Notes under the pieces: generated by a model | Seen by the model: only the letters and a program-made list of their open reading frames with translations | Databases searched by the model: none | What the model was told of the DNA's origin: nothing | Origin: JALYOC01 sp036675345 | Lineage (GTDB): Bacteria; Myxococcota; Myxococcia; Myxococcales; Myxococcaceae | Direction of reading: 5' to 3' | Assembly (NCBI GenBank): GCA_036675345.1 | Contig: JAKFFE010000043.1 | Location: 1-64,000, forward strand | DNA: 64,000 bases | Program-made: the position numbers and the translations under genes | Shown: piece by piece, positions 1 through 9,099 of the stretch | How positions within the stretch are numbered: the stretch's first letter is position 1 | Layout: each line of letters begins with the position of its first letter

Positions 1-225
1 GAATGGCCTCGGCTACGTCGGTCTACCGCGCGCTCCCCAACCAAACTTTCAGGCGCAAACCCAGAATACCCCGCCGCGCCAAACCGCTCACTGACTGCCT
101 TGTCGAGATACAAGGCTACATTTCCCCGGGATCCCGGAATCGGCGCCCTCCTGCGGGTCCTCCCTGCATGAGCCAGCGTCTGGCGTCAGCGGTGCTCCAG
201 GTCCGGCCCGAGCCGAGCCTTGACC

Positions 226-777
226 TCAGCGGCCCTTCGAATCCTCCCGGTAGATCTCCGCCAGGGCATGGGCGCGCTCCACCTCGTCCCGGGCCGCGTC
301 CAGGGCCAGCACCTTGTTCACCTGTGCGGTCCGCTGCAGCAGCGTCTGGCTCACTGCCAATCCCGCCGTCAGCCGAGCCTGGGCGGTGGTCCGCTCCGCC
401 TGCAGCTCCTGCAACTGGCGGGAGAGCTCGGAGGCCGCCTCCAGCAACAGCTCTCCATCCACCGAGGCCCGCGAGAGCGACTCTCCGGTGGAGGCCAGCT
501 GCTGCTCGAGGTGGGCCGCGTCGCGCTCCAGGGTGATCTGGGAGCGGACATCCCCGTGGGCCACGGCATCCGCGATCCGCTCCCGCAGCTGGGCCAGCCG
601 CGAGCGCTGCTGCTCCTCTCCCCGGGTCAGCTGCCCGCGCAGCGCCAGCAAGGTGGCGGCCGACCTGCGGACCTCCCTCCCCTGCCGCTCCAGGTCCTCC
701 AGCAAGCCGTCGTAGACCGCCAGCGGATCGGTCCGGGCCGACGGCTTCTTCTTTCTGCGCAGGAACCCGAAGACCAT
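226..777 (-). CDS. PspA/IM30-like coiled-coil protein
   Basis: A 183-residue, almost wholly helical protein. The N-terminus is short and basic (MVFGFLRRKKK), then Glu/Gln/Arg/Leu-rich heptads run from about residue 25 to the end. Length and composition resemble PspA/IM30/Vipp1, which coat and protect the inner membrane, but no diagnostic motif is certain. It begins 15 bases after the stop of the VWA gene on the same strand and is the last gene of a MoxR-VWA-coiled-coil row, so it probably shares their transcript. The role may be as a client or adaptor of that ATPase system; this is inferred from position only. It could also be an unrelated coiled-coil protein. The 225 bases beyond its stop to the window edge hold nothing I recognise. 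Confidence 0.7.
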   Translation of the reverse strand: MVFGFLRRKKKPSARTDPLAVYDGLLEDLERQGREVRRSAATLLALRGQLTRGEEQQRSRLAQLRERIADAVAHGDVRSQITLERDAAHLEQQLASTGESLSRASVDGELLLEAASELSRQLQELQAERTTAQARLTAGLAVSQTLLQRTAQVNKVLALDAARDEVERAHALAEIYREDSKGR

Positions 778-792
778 GAGGACCCGGCCAGC

Positions 793-3003
793 CTACCCGA
801 AGGGACGACAGACCCGGCGCAGCCGCTGCAACTGCAGGCGCGCTCCAGGCGGAGGCGCCGTCACCCGCTGCAGATAGTCCGCCAGCGGGACCCGGTAGAG
901 GCCCAGCAGGTGGTGGAGCAGCACCGTGCTCTCGGTGGCCCGCTGCTCCGGCGGCGCCAGTGAGCAGGCCTCGCAGATCGCCTCCAACAGCTCGGCCAGC
1001 TCCGGATCCTCCTTCGGTTTGCCCGCCGCCACCTCCGGAGGTGGCGGCGGAAAGATCGCATCGAAGCCCGCGTCCTGGCTGGGCTGCGGAGGGGGAAGCT
1101 CGCGGGCCAGTTGCTCCAGCGCGTCCAGGTGCGGCAGCAGCCGCTCCAGCAGCGCCGCGGAGAGCGGCACCTCCCGGGGAAGCAGGGTGCGCAGCTGGGA
1201 GTCAAACGCGGTCCGGGCGCTGCCGATCTCCGCATCGGAGAGGTGGTGGTAGAAGGCCCGCCCTCCCAAGGAGCGCTGCTCGTGCGCCAGGGACCGCAGG
1301 TCGGGGTTCTCCTCCCCCAGGGAGATGAAGGACAGGGAGATGTCCAGGGCGCCCACCGGAGACCGGGTGGCGCGGATCAGCTCCAGATCCACCCGGTCCT
1401 CCCCGTCGGTCACCAGCACCACCGTGGCGCGGGACAGGTAGGGATCGCTCCCCGCCGCCGCCCGGATGGCGTCAAACGCGGAGACCAGCGCTCCGGTGAT
1501 CTGGGTCTGCCCCTCCGCCGGAGATTGCGCGAACAACTTCTCGATCTGCCGGCTGGCCTCGGCGGCGGTGTCCACCCGCGCCAGGGTGGAGGGACGATCG
1601 TTGAAGAAGCAGAAGTAGAGCGGATCGAACGGCTCACCCCGCTGCGCCTTCTGCCGCAGGTTGTTGAGCTCGGAGATCAGGATCGAGTCCCGGAAGCGGG
1701 CGCGCGGCCCATACATCGACCCGGAGGCATCACAGACGTACACCCGGACAGCGGTGCGCTTGATCCGCTTCGGCGCCCGGGGCGGCTCGTCCTCCAGATA
1801 GGAGCGCACCAGCTGCCGGTTGGAGGCCAGGTCGTAGACCAGCATCCGCGGGTCGGAGAGGACGAAGTTGTTCACCTCGTGCAGCCCGCCGGTGACCTCG
1901 AAGGACATCCGCTGGGTGGGGTACGGCACCCGGCGGGCCGCGGGCTTCTGCTCGCGCACCTGGGCCTCCACCACCGCCTCCTTGAGCGAGTCCTCCACGT
2001 CGAAGTAGCGCGAGACCCCCGCGGCCAGCTCGAACACCTCCAGCCGCGAGTCGTCCAGCTCGAAGGCCACCCCGGCCAGCAGCGACTCCGCCCCCGCCTC
2101 TTCGGGCGGCAGCGGCTCCAGGATCCCCAGGGCCTCGTTCTCCGCGCGGTCCAGCCACGGCCCCAGCCGGCCCGGGAGGACCGCGCTCACCGCCTGATGC
2201 GCGGCCTGGGCCAGGCGAGAATCGCCCGCCTCCACCGCCCGCTCGTAGAGAGCGCGCAGTGACTGGTAGGCGGCGCGAGGCTCCTTGCGCGCGGCGATCC
2301 GCACGTGCCGCACCAGATCCTCCAGCGACCGCACCGGCGCCGACTGGTGGGCCCGCTGACGCGCGTCGGAGACCTGCAGCCGCAGCGCGTGCAGGCCCTC
2401 CCGCCGCAGCCCGCTGCCGATGCGCAGCAGCAGCTCGTGGGCGGCGTCCAGATCCCGCCGCTTGCGGAGCAGGTCCTGGGTGTTGGTCCGCGCCCGCTCC
2501 GCCCAGAACCGGGCGATCTCCAGCTGCGGGCTCCCCGCCGGGACGGACGCCTCTCCCCGGGAGAACACCTCGAAGCGACCCTCCTGGCCGGCAAACAGCG
2601 CCGCCACCTTCACCGCCCGACCCAGGGCCGGAAAGAGCCGGTCCAGAAGGGTGGCCGCGCCCCGCAGCGGCTGGCCTGCCAGCAGGGCCCGCTCGGCCCG
2701 CCGGAGCCGGTCCTCGAACTCGTCCAACGCGGAGACGGCCCGGGAAGATAGGCCTGCGGCCAGCGCCCCGGCGCGCCCGGTGCTGTCCCCCAGCGTCCGC
2801 AGCAGCCGGGCATCGGCGGCGGTATGTATCCCCACCCGATCCAGCTCACGGTCCAGCCGCAGCAGCACCTCCAGCGGGGGCAGTTGCTCCTCCCGTCCCA
2901 GCCGGGCCCAGGCGCGCTCCAGCCAGCCGGCGCGGCCCACCCGACCCTCCCGGAGCAGGTCCAGCCGTTCCCGAAGCCCCTGGAGACGGGAGAGCAGCAT
3001 CAC
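793..3003 (-). CDS. VWA domain protein, partner of MoxR ATPase
   Basis: A 736-residue protein with a von Willebrand A domain at about residues 417-600. The MIDAS motif DASGS starts at Asp425, and a later VTDGEDR fits the metal-binding DG loop. About 400 mostly helical residues precede the domain, and a helical C-terminal tail follows. It starts three bases after the MoxR-type ATPase stop, the usual arrangement of AAA/VWA pairs such as RavA-ViaA, where the VWA protein helps the ATPase remodel client complexes. There is no signal peptide, so it is probably cytoplasmic. Start is GTG at 3003, with an ATG one codon on. The client is not indicated by the sequence. Confidence 0.85.
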   Translation of the reverse strand: MMLLSRLQGLRERLDLLREGRVGRAGWLERAWARLGREEQLPPLEVLLRLDRELDRVGIHTAADARLLRTLGDSTGRAGALAAGLSSRAVSALDEFEDRLRRAERALLAGQPLRGAATLLDRLFPALGRAVKVAALFAGQEGRFEVFSRGEASVPAGSPQLEIARFWAERARTNTQDLLRKRRDLDAAHELLLRIGSGLRREGLHALRLQVSDARQRAHQSAPVRSLEDLVRHVRIAARKEPRAAYQSLRALYERAVEAGDSRLAQAAHQAVSAVLPGRLGPWLDRAENEALGILEPLPPEEAGAESLLAGVAFELDDSRLEVFELAAGVSRYFDVEDSLKEAVVEAQVREQKPAARRVPYPTQRMSFEVTGGLHEVNNFVLSDPRMLVYDLASNRQLVRSYLEDEPPRAPKRIKRTAVRVYVCDASGSMYGPRARFRDSILISELNNLRQKAQRGEPFDPLYFCFFNDRPSTLARVDTAAEASRQIEKLFAQSPAEGQTQITGALVSAFDAIRAAAGSDPYLSRATVVLVTDGEDRVDLELIRATRSPVGALDISLSFISLGEENPDLRSLAHEQRSLGGRAFYHHLSDAEIGSARTAFDSQLRTLLPREVPLSAALLERLLPHLDALEQLARELPPPQPSQDAGFDAIFPPPPPEVAAGKPKEDPELAELLEAICEACSLAPPEQRATESTVLLHHLLGLYRVPLADYLQRVTAPPPGARLQLQRLRRVCRPFG

Positions 3004-3006
3004 CGC

Positions 3007-5547
3007 CTAGAGGGAGGCCCGCTTCTGGAGGAGCCGCCGGCTGTAATCACCGAAGGTCTCGGCCAGCTGCTGCAGCTTCCGCTGGAGCTTCTGGGCGACC
3101 TCGGCGGAGGGACCGGGGTGGCCGGTCAGGGGACGCAGGGCCCCGTCCAGCCGGACCAGCTCTCCCTCCTTGAGGGTGAGCATCGGGAACCGGCTCTTCA
3201 CCAGCCGATCGAAGGCGCGCTCCGCCTCCCCCCGATCCTTGATCGCCTCCGGGGCCGGAAGCGCAGTCAGCAGCAACGCCAGCCAGGCGTGAAGGAAGCC
3301 TACCCGCCGCTCCAGCAAGGCCACCTCGGCGGAGGCCACCGCCTCCCGCACCGAAGCCGACAGCAACGCCCCGGCCTGAAGAGAGAGCTGGCCCTCCAAA
3401 CCACCCAGGGAGGCCAGCTCGCCCCCCAGGGCCTGGGCTCCAGCCAGCTGGTTGCGGTAGACCGAGTAGGCCTCGCCGTTGAGCAGCCCCCCCGCTGCGG
3501 GAAGCTCCGTCCCCGCTGCGGCGATCATCTGCGAGGCGTGCTCCCGCAGCCGCCGCTCCAGCACCACCCGGTGCTGCTCCAGCACGGGGAGCGGATCCAG
3601 GCCTTGCCGTTGCAGCGTCTCCACCATCCCGCCGATCGCCTGGGTGTACTGCGCGATCCGGGAGAAGGCGGTGGTCTGCAGCACCTCGCGCGCGTAGTCG
3701 GCGCCCAGCGGCTCCAGCAGCTCCTCCCTCAACCCGGGCAGCTCCGGGACCAGGGACCGCAGCCGCTCCTCCAACTGGGCGAGGCGGGAGTCGGCGGCCA
3801 GGGTGGCGAAGTCCGGCTTCCGGGCGGTCGGCGAGCTGAACAGCGCCGAGGCCCGGCGCCGCAGGGCGTTCCCCACCCTTCCCCGGGCCTGCAGCTCCCG
3901 CTGGCGCAGGGTGGTCACCTCCTCGGAGGAGACTGCCTCCAGCGCCGTCAGCGCCTCGCGCGCCCGCACCAGCTCGTCGCCCAGCGAAGAGGCCAGGGAC
4001 AACAAGCCCTCCAGCTTGATCGTCTCGTCGAACTCGGCGCTCTCCGCCGCCAGGCACCCCAGCTCCAGCGACTGGCCGACGTGTTCCAGCAATTGCCGCG
4101 CGAAGCGCTCTCCCACCGGGTGCAGCTCCGGCACCGCCCGCCCCAGCTCCAGCACCTCCAGAAGCGAGTCCAGCAGCACCACCCCGCCCCGGGGCTCCGG
4201 GACCGCGAGGCCGCTGGCCAGCCGGGCCTCAGCCGCGCCGATCAGCAGCCGCCCAGCCCGGACCAGCGGCTCGCGGTTCTGGGCGTGGCGAGGCCCGGGC
4301 ACCAGCTTGTTCCGCAGGGCCCGGGCCAGCGGAGTGGCGGTGGCCGGGCTGTAGGTGCGCGCCAGCGACTCTGCCGTGGCCAGCTCCGAGCTGGCAGCCA
4401 GGGAAGAGGCCTCCCGCTCCACCCCGTTGGCCCCCTCGCCCCGGACCTTGCCCAGCGCCTCGTCGAAGGCCCGGTGCTCCAGCCGCAGGATCTCCAGCTG
4501 GGCCCGCTCGCGCGGATCGGCGGCCACCTTGAGCAGGGCCTCGGTCTCCTCCGGCGGCGGCCCGCCCAGGAGGAAGAAGGAGCGCAGCGCCTCCAGGTCC
4601 TTCTCGGTGGCCTCCAGCGCCCGCTCCGGGTGACGCCAGATCGCGTCCCGCACCACCGCCGCCTTCAGCGCCCACAGCGCCTTGACCACCGAACGCTGGG
4701 AGAAATACTTGGTGGGCACGTAGTCCGGCTGCTTCGCCACCTGAGCCTGCAGCAGCCGCTCCAGCTGGTCGGCCAGCAGCTCCAGCGACTCCACCACCGG
4801 GCTGGGGACCTGGACCCGGTCCACCAGCTCCTGCAGCACGTCCAGTTGCTGGACGGTCAGCTCCGCGCGCAGCTCCGGGCGCTGGCCCTTCACCGACCGG
4901 GACAGCATCGCCGCCCGGCTGGAGGCGCGGGCGAAGGACTTGGGGACGAAGCACACGAAGGAGAGCCGGTCGGCGAACGCCAGCAGCAGCTCGGGGGATC
5001 GGGCCAGCACCTCGGAGAGGTAGCGGTTGGAGGTGAGGATCGCGGTCTCCAGCCGCCCGGCGGTGAAGCGCCGCCCGTGCTTGAGCTCCCGCTCATGCAG
5101 CACGTTGAGGATCGAGCGCAGCAGCATGTCCCGGCCGTCGAACACCTCGTCCAGGAACGCGTAGGTGGCGCCCAGCATCCCGTCGTCGGTGAGGTATTCG
5201 GTGCGGCCGGTCTCGGTCAGCACCTTGAAGTCCACCGGACCGATCAGGTCGGTCTGCACCGTGGATTCGGAGAGCTGCTTGGAGAACAGGGTGGAGGCAC
5301 CGGTCTTGGCGTCGGTGATCCGGGACAGCACCGCCGAGGCGATCGCGCTCTTGGCGGTGCCGGGGGGGCCGACCACCAAGAGGTGCTCCTTGCACAACAG
5401 CGCCAGCTCCAGCTGGGTGAACAGCGGGTCCCGCTCCAGGTAGTTCTCCCGCAGCTCGGTGAAGAAGCGCCGGAAGGCCTGGGAGGAGGCGTGGACTGCG
5501 TTGGGCGGGCTCACGTTGGACAGAAGCGTAATCGACCCGGTCCGCAA
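3007..5547 (-). CDS. MoxR/RavA-family AAA ATPase
   Basis: An 846-residue AAA+ ATPase of the MoxR/RavA clade. Walker A is GPPGTAKS near residues 57-64 and Walker B-like FLDEVFDG lies near residue 130. The AAA module fills roughly residues 10-300. The remaining 500 residues or so are Leu/Glu/Arg-rich and helical, longer than the roughly 500-residue RavA. MoxR ATPases act as chaperones with VWA partners, and the next gene encodes one. It lies 119 bases below the dnaK stop, so read-through from the heat-shock promoter is possible. The open frame begins at a TTG with no strong ribosome site; GTG at 5514 is an alternative start eleven codons later. Confidence 0.87.
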   Translation of the reverse strand: MRTGSITLLSNVSPPNAVHASSQAFRRFFTELRENYLERDPLFTQLELALLCKEHLLVVGPPGTAKSAIASAVLSRITDAKTGASTLFSKQLSESTVQTDLIGPVDFKVLTETGRTEYLTDDGMLGATYAFLDEVFDGRDMLLRSILNVLHERELKHGRRFTAGRLETAILTSNRYLSEVLARSPELLLAFADRLSFVCFVPKSFARASSRAAMLSRSVKGQRPELRAELTVQQLDVLQELVDRVQVPSPVVESLELLADQLERLLQAQVAKQPDYVPTKYFSQRSVVKALWALKAAVVRDAIWRHPERALEATEKDLEALRSFFLLGGPPPEETEALLKVAADPRERAQLEILRLEHRAFDEALGKVRGEGANGVEREASSLAASSELATAESLARTYSPATATPLARALRNKLVPGPRHAQNREPLVRAGRLLIGAAEARLASGLAVPEPRGGVVLLDSLLEVLELGRAVPELHPVGERFARQLLEHVGQSLELGCLAAESAEFDETIKLEGLLSLASSLGDELVRAREALTALEAVSSEEVTTLRQRELQARGRVGNALRRRASALFSSPTARKPDFATLAADSRLAQLEERLRSLVPELPGLREELLEPLGADYAREVLQTTAFSRIAQYTQAIGGMVETLQRQGLDPLPVLEQHRVVLERRLREHASQMIAAAGTELPAAGGLLNGEAYSVYRNQLAGAQALGGELASLGGLEGQLSLQAGALLSASVREAVASAEVALLERRVGFLHAWLALLLTALPAPEAIKDRGEAERAFDRLVKSRFPMLTLKEGELVRLDGALRPLTGHPGPSAEVAQKLQRKLQQLAETFGDYSRRLLQKRASL

Positions 5548-5666
5548 CCCGCAGGCTGCCTGGTCGCCGCTTCACGAAACTCCACACCCCTCGCAAACAC
5601 GACAGCCGCGGGAACCACTCCGGAGAGGGTCGCCGCGGCCGCCGTCACTTCACTGCCAGGTGTCCG

Positions 5667-7574
5667 TTAGTTGCTGCGGAACTCGGCGTCCACCACGTCG
5701 TCCTTCTTCGGGGTGGCCTCGCTGCCCGGGGCGGCGCTCTCCGCGCCCGCGGGAGGGGTGCCGCCCGCGGCGGCGCCGGCAGCCTTGTACATCTCCTCCG
5801 CCGCCTTGTGGCTGGCCTGCTCCAGCTTGGTGACCGCCTCCTGGAGGGCGGCCTTGTCGGTGCCCTCGCGCGCCTTGTTCAGGTCGGCGATGGTGGTCTC
5901 CAGGGTCTTGAGCGTGTCCGCGGTCAGCTTCTCCTTGTTCTCGGAGACCAGCTTCTCCATCTGGTACGCCAGCTGCTCGGCCTTGTTCTTCAGCTCGATC
6001 AGCTCGCGGCGCTCCTTGTCCGCGGTCTCGTTGGCCTTGGCCTGGTCCACCATCTTGCTGACCTCGTCCTTGGACAGCCCGGAGGAGTGGGTGATGGTGA
6101 CCTTCTGCTCCTTGTTGGTGGCCTTGTCCTTGGCGGACACGTTGAGGATGCCGTTGGCGTCGATGTCGAAGGTGACCTCGATCTGCGGCACTCCGCGCGG
6201 CGCCGGAGGCAGCCCGGTCAGGTGGAAGCGGCCCAGCGAGCGGTTGTCCCCCGCCATCTCGCGCTCACCCTGCACCACGTGGATCTCCACCTGGGACTGG
6301 CTGTCCGCCGCGGTGGAGAAGGTCTCCGACTTGCGGGTAGGAATGGTGGTGTTCCGCTCGATCAGCCGGGTCATCACCCCGCCCAGGGTCTCCACGCCCA
6401 GCGACAGCGGGGTGACGTCCAGCAGCAGGATGTCCTTCACCTCGCCGGAGAGCACGCCGGCCTGGACGGCGGCGCCGATGGCCACCACCTCGTCCGGGTT
6501 CACCGACCGGTTCAGCTCCTTGCCGAACAGCTTCTTCACCGCCTCCTGGACCTTGGGGATGCGGGTGGTTCCGCCCACCAGCACCACCTCGTTCAGGTCC
6601 TTGGCCTCGATCCCGGAGTCCTTGAGGCACTTGCGCGCCGGCTCCAGCGACCGCTCGATCAGCGGATCGATCATCGCCTCGAACTTGGCGCGGGACAGCT
6701 TCACGTTCAGGTGCTTGGGACCCGAGGCATCCGCGGTGAGGAACGGGAGGTTGATGTCCGTCTCCATCGAGGAGGAGAGCTCGATCTTGGCCTTCTCCCC
6801 CGCCTCCTTCAGGCGCTGGATCACCATCTTGTCCTTGGAGACGTCGATCCCGGTGTCCTTGCGGAACTCGGCCACCAGCCAGTCCATGATCAGCTGGTCG
6901 ATGTTGTCGCCACCCAGGTGGGTGTCGCCGTTGGTGGCCAGCACGTCGACCACGTTCTCGCCCACCTCCAGGATCGAGATGTCGAAGGTTCCGCCGCCGA
7001 AGTCGAAGACGGCGATCTTCTCGTCCTTCTTCTTGTCCAGGCCGTAGGCCAGCGCCGCCGCGGTGGGCTCGTTGACGATCCGGCGCACGGTCAGCCCGGC
7101 GATCTCACCGGCATCCTTGGTGGCCTGGCGCTGGGCGTCGTTGAAGTACGCGGGGACGGTGATCACCGCCTCGGTGACCTTCTCCCCCAGGTAGTTCTCC
7201 GCGGCGCGCTTGAGCTTCAGCAGCACCTGCGCGGAGATCTCCGGCGGAGAGAACTGCTTGCCGTCGATCTCCACCCGGGCGTCGCCGTGGGTGCCCTTGA
7301 CGACCTTGTAGGGGACCAGCTTGGTCTCCTCGCCGATCTCCTCGAAGCGACGACCCATGAAGCGCTTGATGGAGTAGACGGTGCGCTCGGGGTTGGTGAT
7401 CGCCTGGCGCTTGGCCACCTGGCCCACCAGCCGCTCTCCGTCCTTGGTGAACGCCACCACCGAGGGGGTGATGCGGCTGCCTTCCTCGTTCACGATGACC
7501 TTGGGCTCGCGGCCTTCCATGATCGCGACCACGCTGTTGGTAGTGCCCAGGTCGATGCCAATGATCTTCCCCAC
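5667..7574 (-). CDS. dnaK: Chaperone protein DnaK (Hsp70)
   Basis: A full-length 635-residue Hsp70 that binds and releases unfolded polypeptides in an ATP-driven cycle with DnaJ and GrpE. The N-terminal ATPase motif is IGIDLGTTNS, followed by AVITVPAYFNDAQRQA, the phosphate-2 motif FDFGGGTFD, and VGGTTRIPKVQ. The substrate-binding half contains DVTPLSLGVETLGG. The tail ends in the Ala/Gly-rich linker and acidic DDVVDAEF typical of DnaK. The start is GTG, seven bases after a perfect AAGGAGG (7582-7588). No grpE or dnaJ lies beside it; the DnaJ-like gene at 47.5 kb is a short variant. An upstream promoter is annotated separately. Confidence 0.98.
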   Translation of the reverse strand: MGKIIGIDLGTTNSVVAIMEGREPKVIVNEEGSRITPSVVAFTKDGERLVGQVAKRQAITNPERTVYSIKRFMGRRFEEIGEETKLVPYKVVKGTHGDARVEIDGKQFSPPEISAQVLLKLKRAAENYLGEKVTEAVITVPAYFNDAQRQATKDAGEIAGLTVRRIVNEPTAAALAYGLDKKKDEKIAVFDFGGGTFDISILEVGENVVDVLATNGDTHLGGDNIDQLIMDWLVAEFRKDTGIDVSKDKMVIQRLKEAGEKAKIELSSSMETDINLPFLTADASGPKHLNVKLSRAKFEAMIDPLIERSLEPARKCLKDSGIEAKDLNEVVLVGGTTRIPKVQEAVKKLFGKELNRSVNPDEVVAIGAAVQAGVLSGEVKDILLLDVTPLSLGVETLGGVMTRLIERNTTIPTRKSETFSTAADSQSQVEIHVVQGEREMAGDNRSLGRFHLTGLPPAPRGVPQIEVTFDIDANGILNVSAKDKATNKEQKVTITHSSGLSKDEVSKMVDQAKANETADKERRELIELKNKAEQLAYQMEKLVSENKEKLTADTLKTLETTIADLNKAREGTDKAALQEAVTKLEQASHKAAEEMYKAAGAAAGGTPPAGAESAAPGSEATPKKDDVVDAEFRSN

Positions 7575-7940
7575 GGTGCTGCCTCCTTAAGACTCGAAAG
7601 AGATCGACCAAACCCCGAGAACTGTTGGGTTTTGTCCAGAAAACCAAATCCGGATTCAACGTAACCAGCCCCCCACACGTGTCAAACCCACGAACGGGCA
7701 GGTATTTCGCGGGGTTGGAGGGGAATATCGGCCCGGGTCCGGGTGACATTCACGCGTCGGCTGCGTAACGGCCTATGCAGTACCGCAGGCCAACAGCGTC
7801 CGCCGGTTCCCAGTTGGCCCGCCCCGGCGGACCTCGATAGGAGGCAACCCAACGAATTTCCTGAAGGTGCCCCTCGACGCGGTGCGTGGCCGGATCTGTG
7901 CAGAACGCCACTGCCGCAACGCGTTGGAGGCCGGAAACGA
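7575..7940. other. Divergent intergenic region, dnaK / lipid kinase
   Basis: This 366-base gap separates two divergent starts. It holds the dnaK ribosome site and promoter on the left. A small AT-rich hairpin lies in the dnaK leader (7628-7645, arms GGTTTT/AAAACC). The right half, about 7690-7940, has no recognisable gene, repeat or RNA. No CIRCE inverted repeat (TTAGCACTC-N9-GAGTGCTAA) is present. Confidence 0.6.
7658..7685 (-). promoter_or_regulatory. dnaK promoter (sigma70-like)
   Basis: On the minus strand a perfect -35 TTGACA (7685-7680) is followed after 16 bases by TACGTT (7663-7658). Transcription would start near 7651 and give a leader of about 77 bases ending in AAGGAGG. The -10 match is only partial. 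A housekeeping promoter fits better than a sigma32 one, since no CCCCAT-type -10 is visible. Confidence 0.45.
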
Positions 7941-9032
7941 ATGTTGGGACACGCCGCCAGAAGCCCCGAGCTCCGAGTCATCCCGACTTCGGCGCAGAAG
8001 CATGCGCCAGACCCGAAAGTTGCAGTCCTGCTGAACGCCAATGCCCGTCAGGTCACCGACCGGGTGCGTAAGGCGCTGTCCCATGTGGTGGCCGACGGGG
8101 ACCTGTTCCTCTCCAAGTCCCCGCAAGAGCTGGTGGGCATCGTCCAGACGATGCTGGATCGCCGCTACGACACCGTGTTCTGCGGCGGCGGCGACGGGAC
8201 CTTCACCGGCTTCGTCAACCACCTCTCCCAGCAGCTGACCGAGCGCAACCGCCACTACCCGCAGAAGGCGCCGCGGCTGGGCGTACTCAAGCTGGGCACC
8301 GGCAACGGCCTGGCCGGGCTGGTCAACGCCTCCCCGCTCAAGGGTGACCGGATCCTGGACGACGTGCTCCGCGCCCGCTCCGGCGAGGTCCCCGGCTACA
8401 AGCGGGTGGACCTGCTCAAGACCAACGGGAAGCTGAGCGTGTTCGCCGGGATGGGGATGGACGGGCGGATCCTCAACGACTTTCTGTGGATGAAGCAGAA
8501 CGTGGCCAAGGCCCCCGGGCTGGGCTTCCTCAAGGGAGAGCTGGGCTACGCGGCCTCGGTGATCTTCAAGAGCATCCCCGGGGCGATGGTGCAGCCCTCC
8601 TCGGTGGACGCCCGGGTGGTCAACGGCGACTCCCCCGCCTACCGGCTGGGTCCGGATGGGCAGCCGGTGCGCGAGTACGCCCCCGGCGAGCTGCTGTTCT
8701 CCGGCAAGGTGACCTTCGCCGCCGCCGCCACCGTCCCCTACTACGGCTACGAGTTCCGGATGTTCCCCTTCGCCGGGATGCGCCCGGGGATGATGCAGCT
8801 GCGGCTGTCCTCGATCAGCGTGCCCCAGGTGGTGGCCAACCTGCCCCGGCTGTGGAAGGGCAAGTACAGCGCCGACTACATCCACGACTTCCACGTCGCC
8901 AAGGCCCGGGTGGAGCTTTCCCGCCCGATGCCGATGCAGATCGGCGGCGATCCCGAGGGCTATCAGGACACCCTGGACCTGGAGACCGCCGAGGCGGTGG
9001 AGCTGGTGGACTTCAGCGGCTCGGTGAACTGA
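7941..9032 (+). CDS. Diacylglycerol kinase family lipid kinase
   Basis: A 363-residue member of the diacylglycerol/sphingosine kinase fold. The nucleotide-binding signature GGGDGTFTGF lies near residue 85, and KLGTGNGLAG near 120 matches the second conserved loop (GTGNdla). A later MDGRILNDF and a C-terminal QIGGDPEG agree with the family. It probably phosphorylates a membrane lipid with ATP; the substrate cannot be read from sequence. The ATG at 7941 was chosen because GGAGG lies ten bases upstream and homology begins soon after; the frame is open further upstream but does not look coding. The next gene follows after a perfect palindrome, so the two may be separate units. Confidence 0.88.
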   Translation: MLGHAARSPELRVIPTSAQKHAPDPKVAVLLNANARQVTDRVRKALSHVVADGDLFLSKSPQELVGIVQTMLDRRYDTVFCGGGDGTFTGFVNHLSQQLTERNRHYPQKAPRLGVLKLGTGNGLAGLVNASPLKGDRILDDVLRARSGEVPGYKRVDLLKTNGKLSVFAGMGMDGRILNDFLWMKQNVAKAPGLGFLKGELGYAASVIFKSIPGAMVQPSSVDARVVNGDSPAYRLGPDGQPVREYAPGELLFSGKVTFAAAATVPYYGYEFRMFPFAGMRPGMMQLRLSSISVPQVVANLPRLWKGKYSADYIHDFHVAKARVELSRPMPMQIGGDPEGYQDTLDLETAEAVELVDFSGSVN

Positions 9033-9052
9033 AAGCAGCCGGGCAGGCAGGT

Positions 9053-9072
9053 CCCACTCACCGGTGAGTGGG
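9053..9072. repeat. Perfect 20-bp palindrome
   Basis: CCCACTCACC is followed directly by its reverse complement, with no spacer. It lies 21 bases after the lipid kinase stop and overlaps a possible GTG start at 9064. No T-run follows, so a terminator is less likely than a dimeric-regulator operator just upstream of the -10-like TAAGGT at 9087-9092. Confidence 0.55.
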
Positions 9073-9086
9073 CGCGGCAAACCGGC

Positions 9087-9092
9087 TAAGGT
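9087..9092 (+). promoter_or_regulatory. Candidate -10 box for leaderless start at 9100
   Basis: TAAGGT lies seven bases before a GTG that has no Shine-Dalgarno. The same layout recurs before several other genes in this window. No -35 is convincing. Confidence 0.3.
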
Positions 9093-9099
9093 CCGGCCC

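Noticed and set aside
3..536. 177-codon plus-strand frame at the left edge
   Set aside because: Pro/Arg-rich product without a motif, largely antisense to the PspA-like gene.
2824..5670. 948-codon open frame antisense to the MoxR ATPase
   Set aside because: It is a composition artefact of high-GC codons; the product is Gln/Arg/Leu-rich with no known fold, while the opposite strand has clear AAA motifs.
7575..7940. CIRCE or sigma32 control of dnaK
   Set aside because: No TTAGCACTC repeat and no CCCCAT-type -10 is present in the gap.
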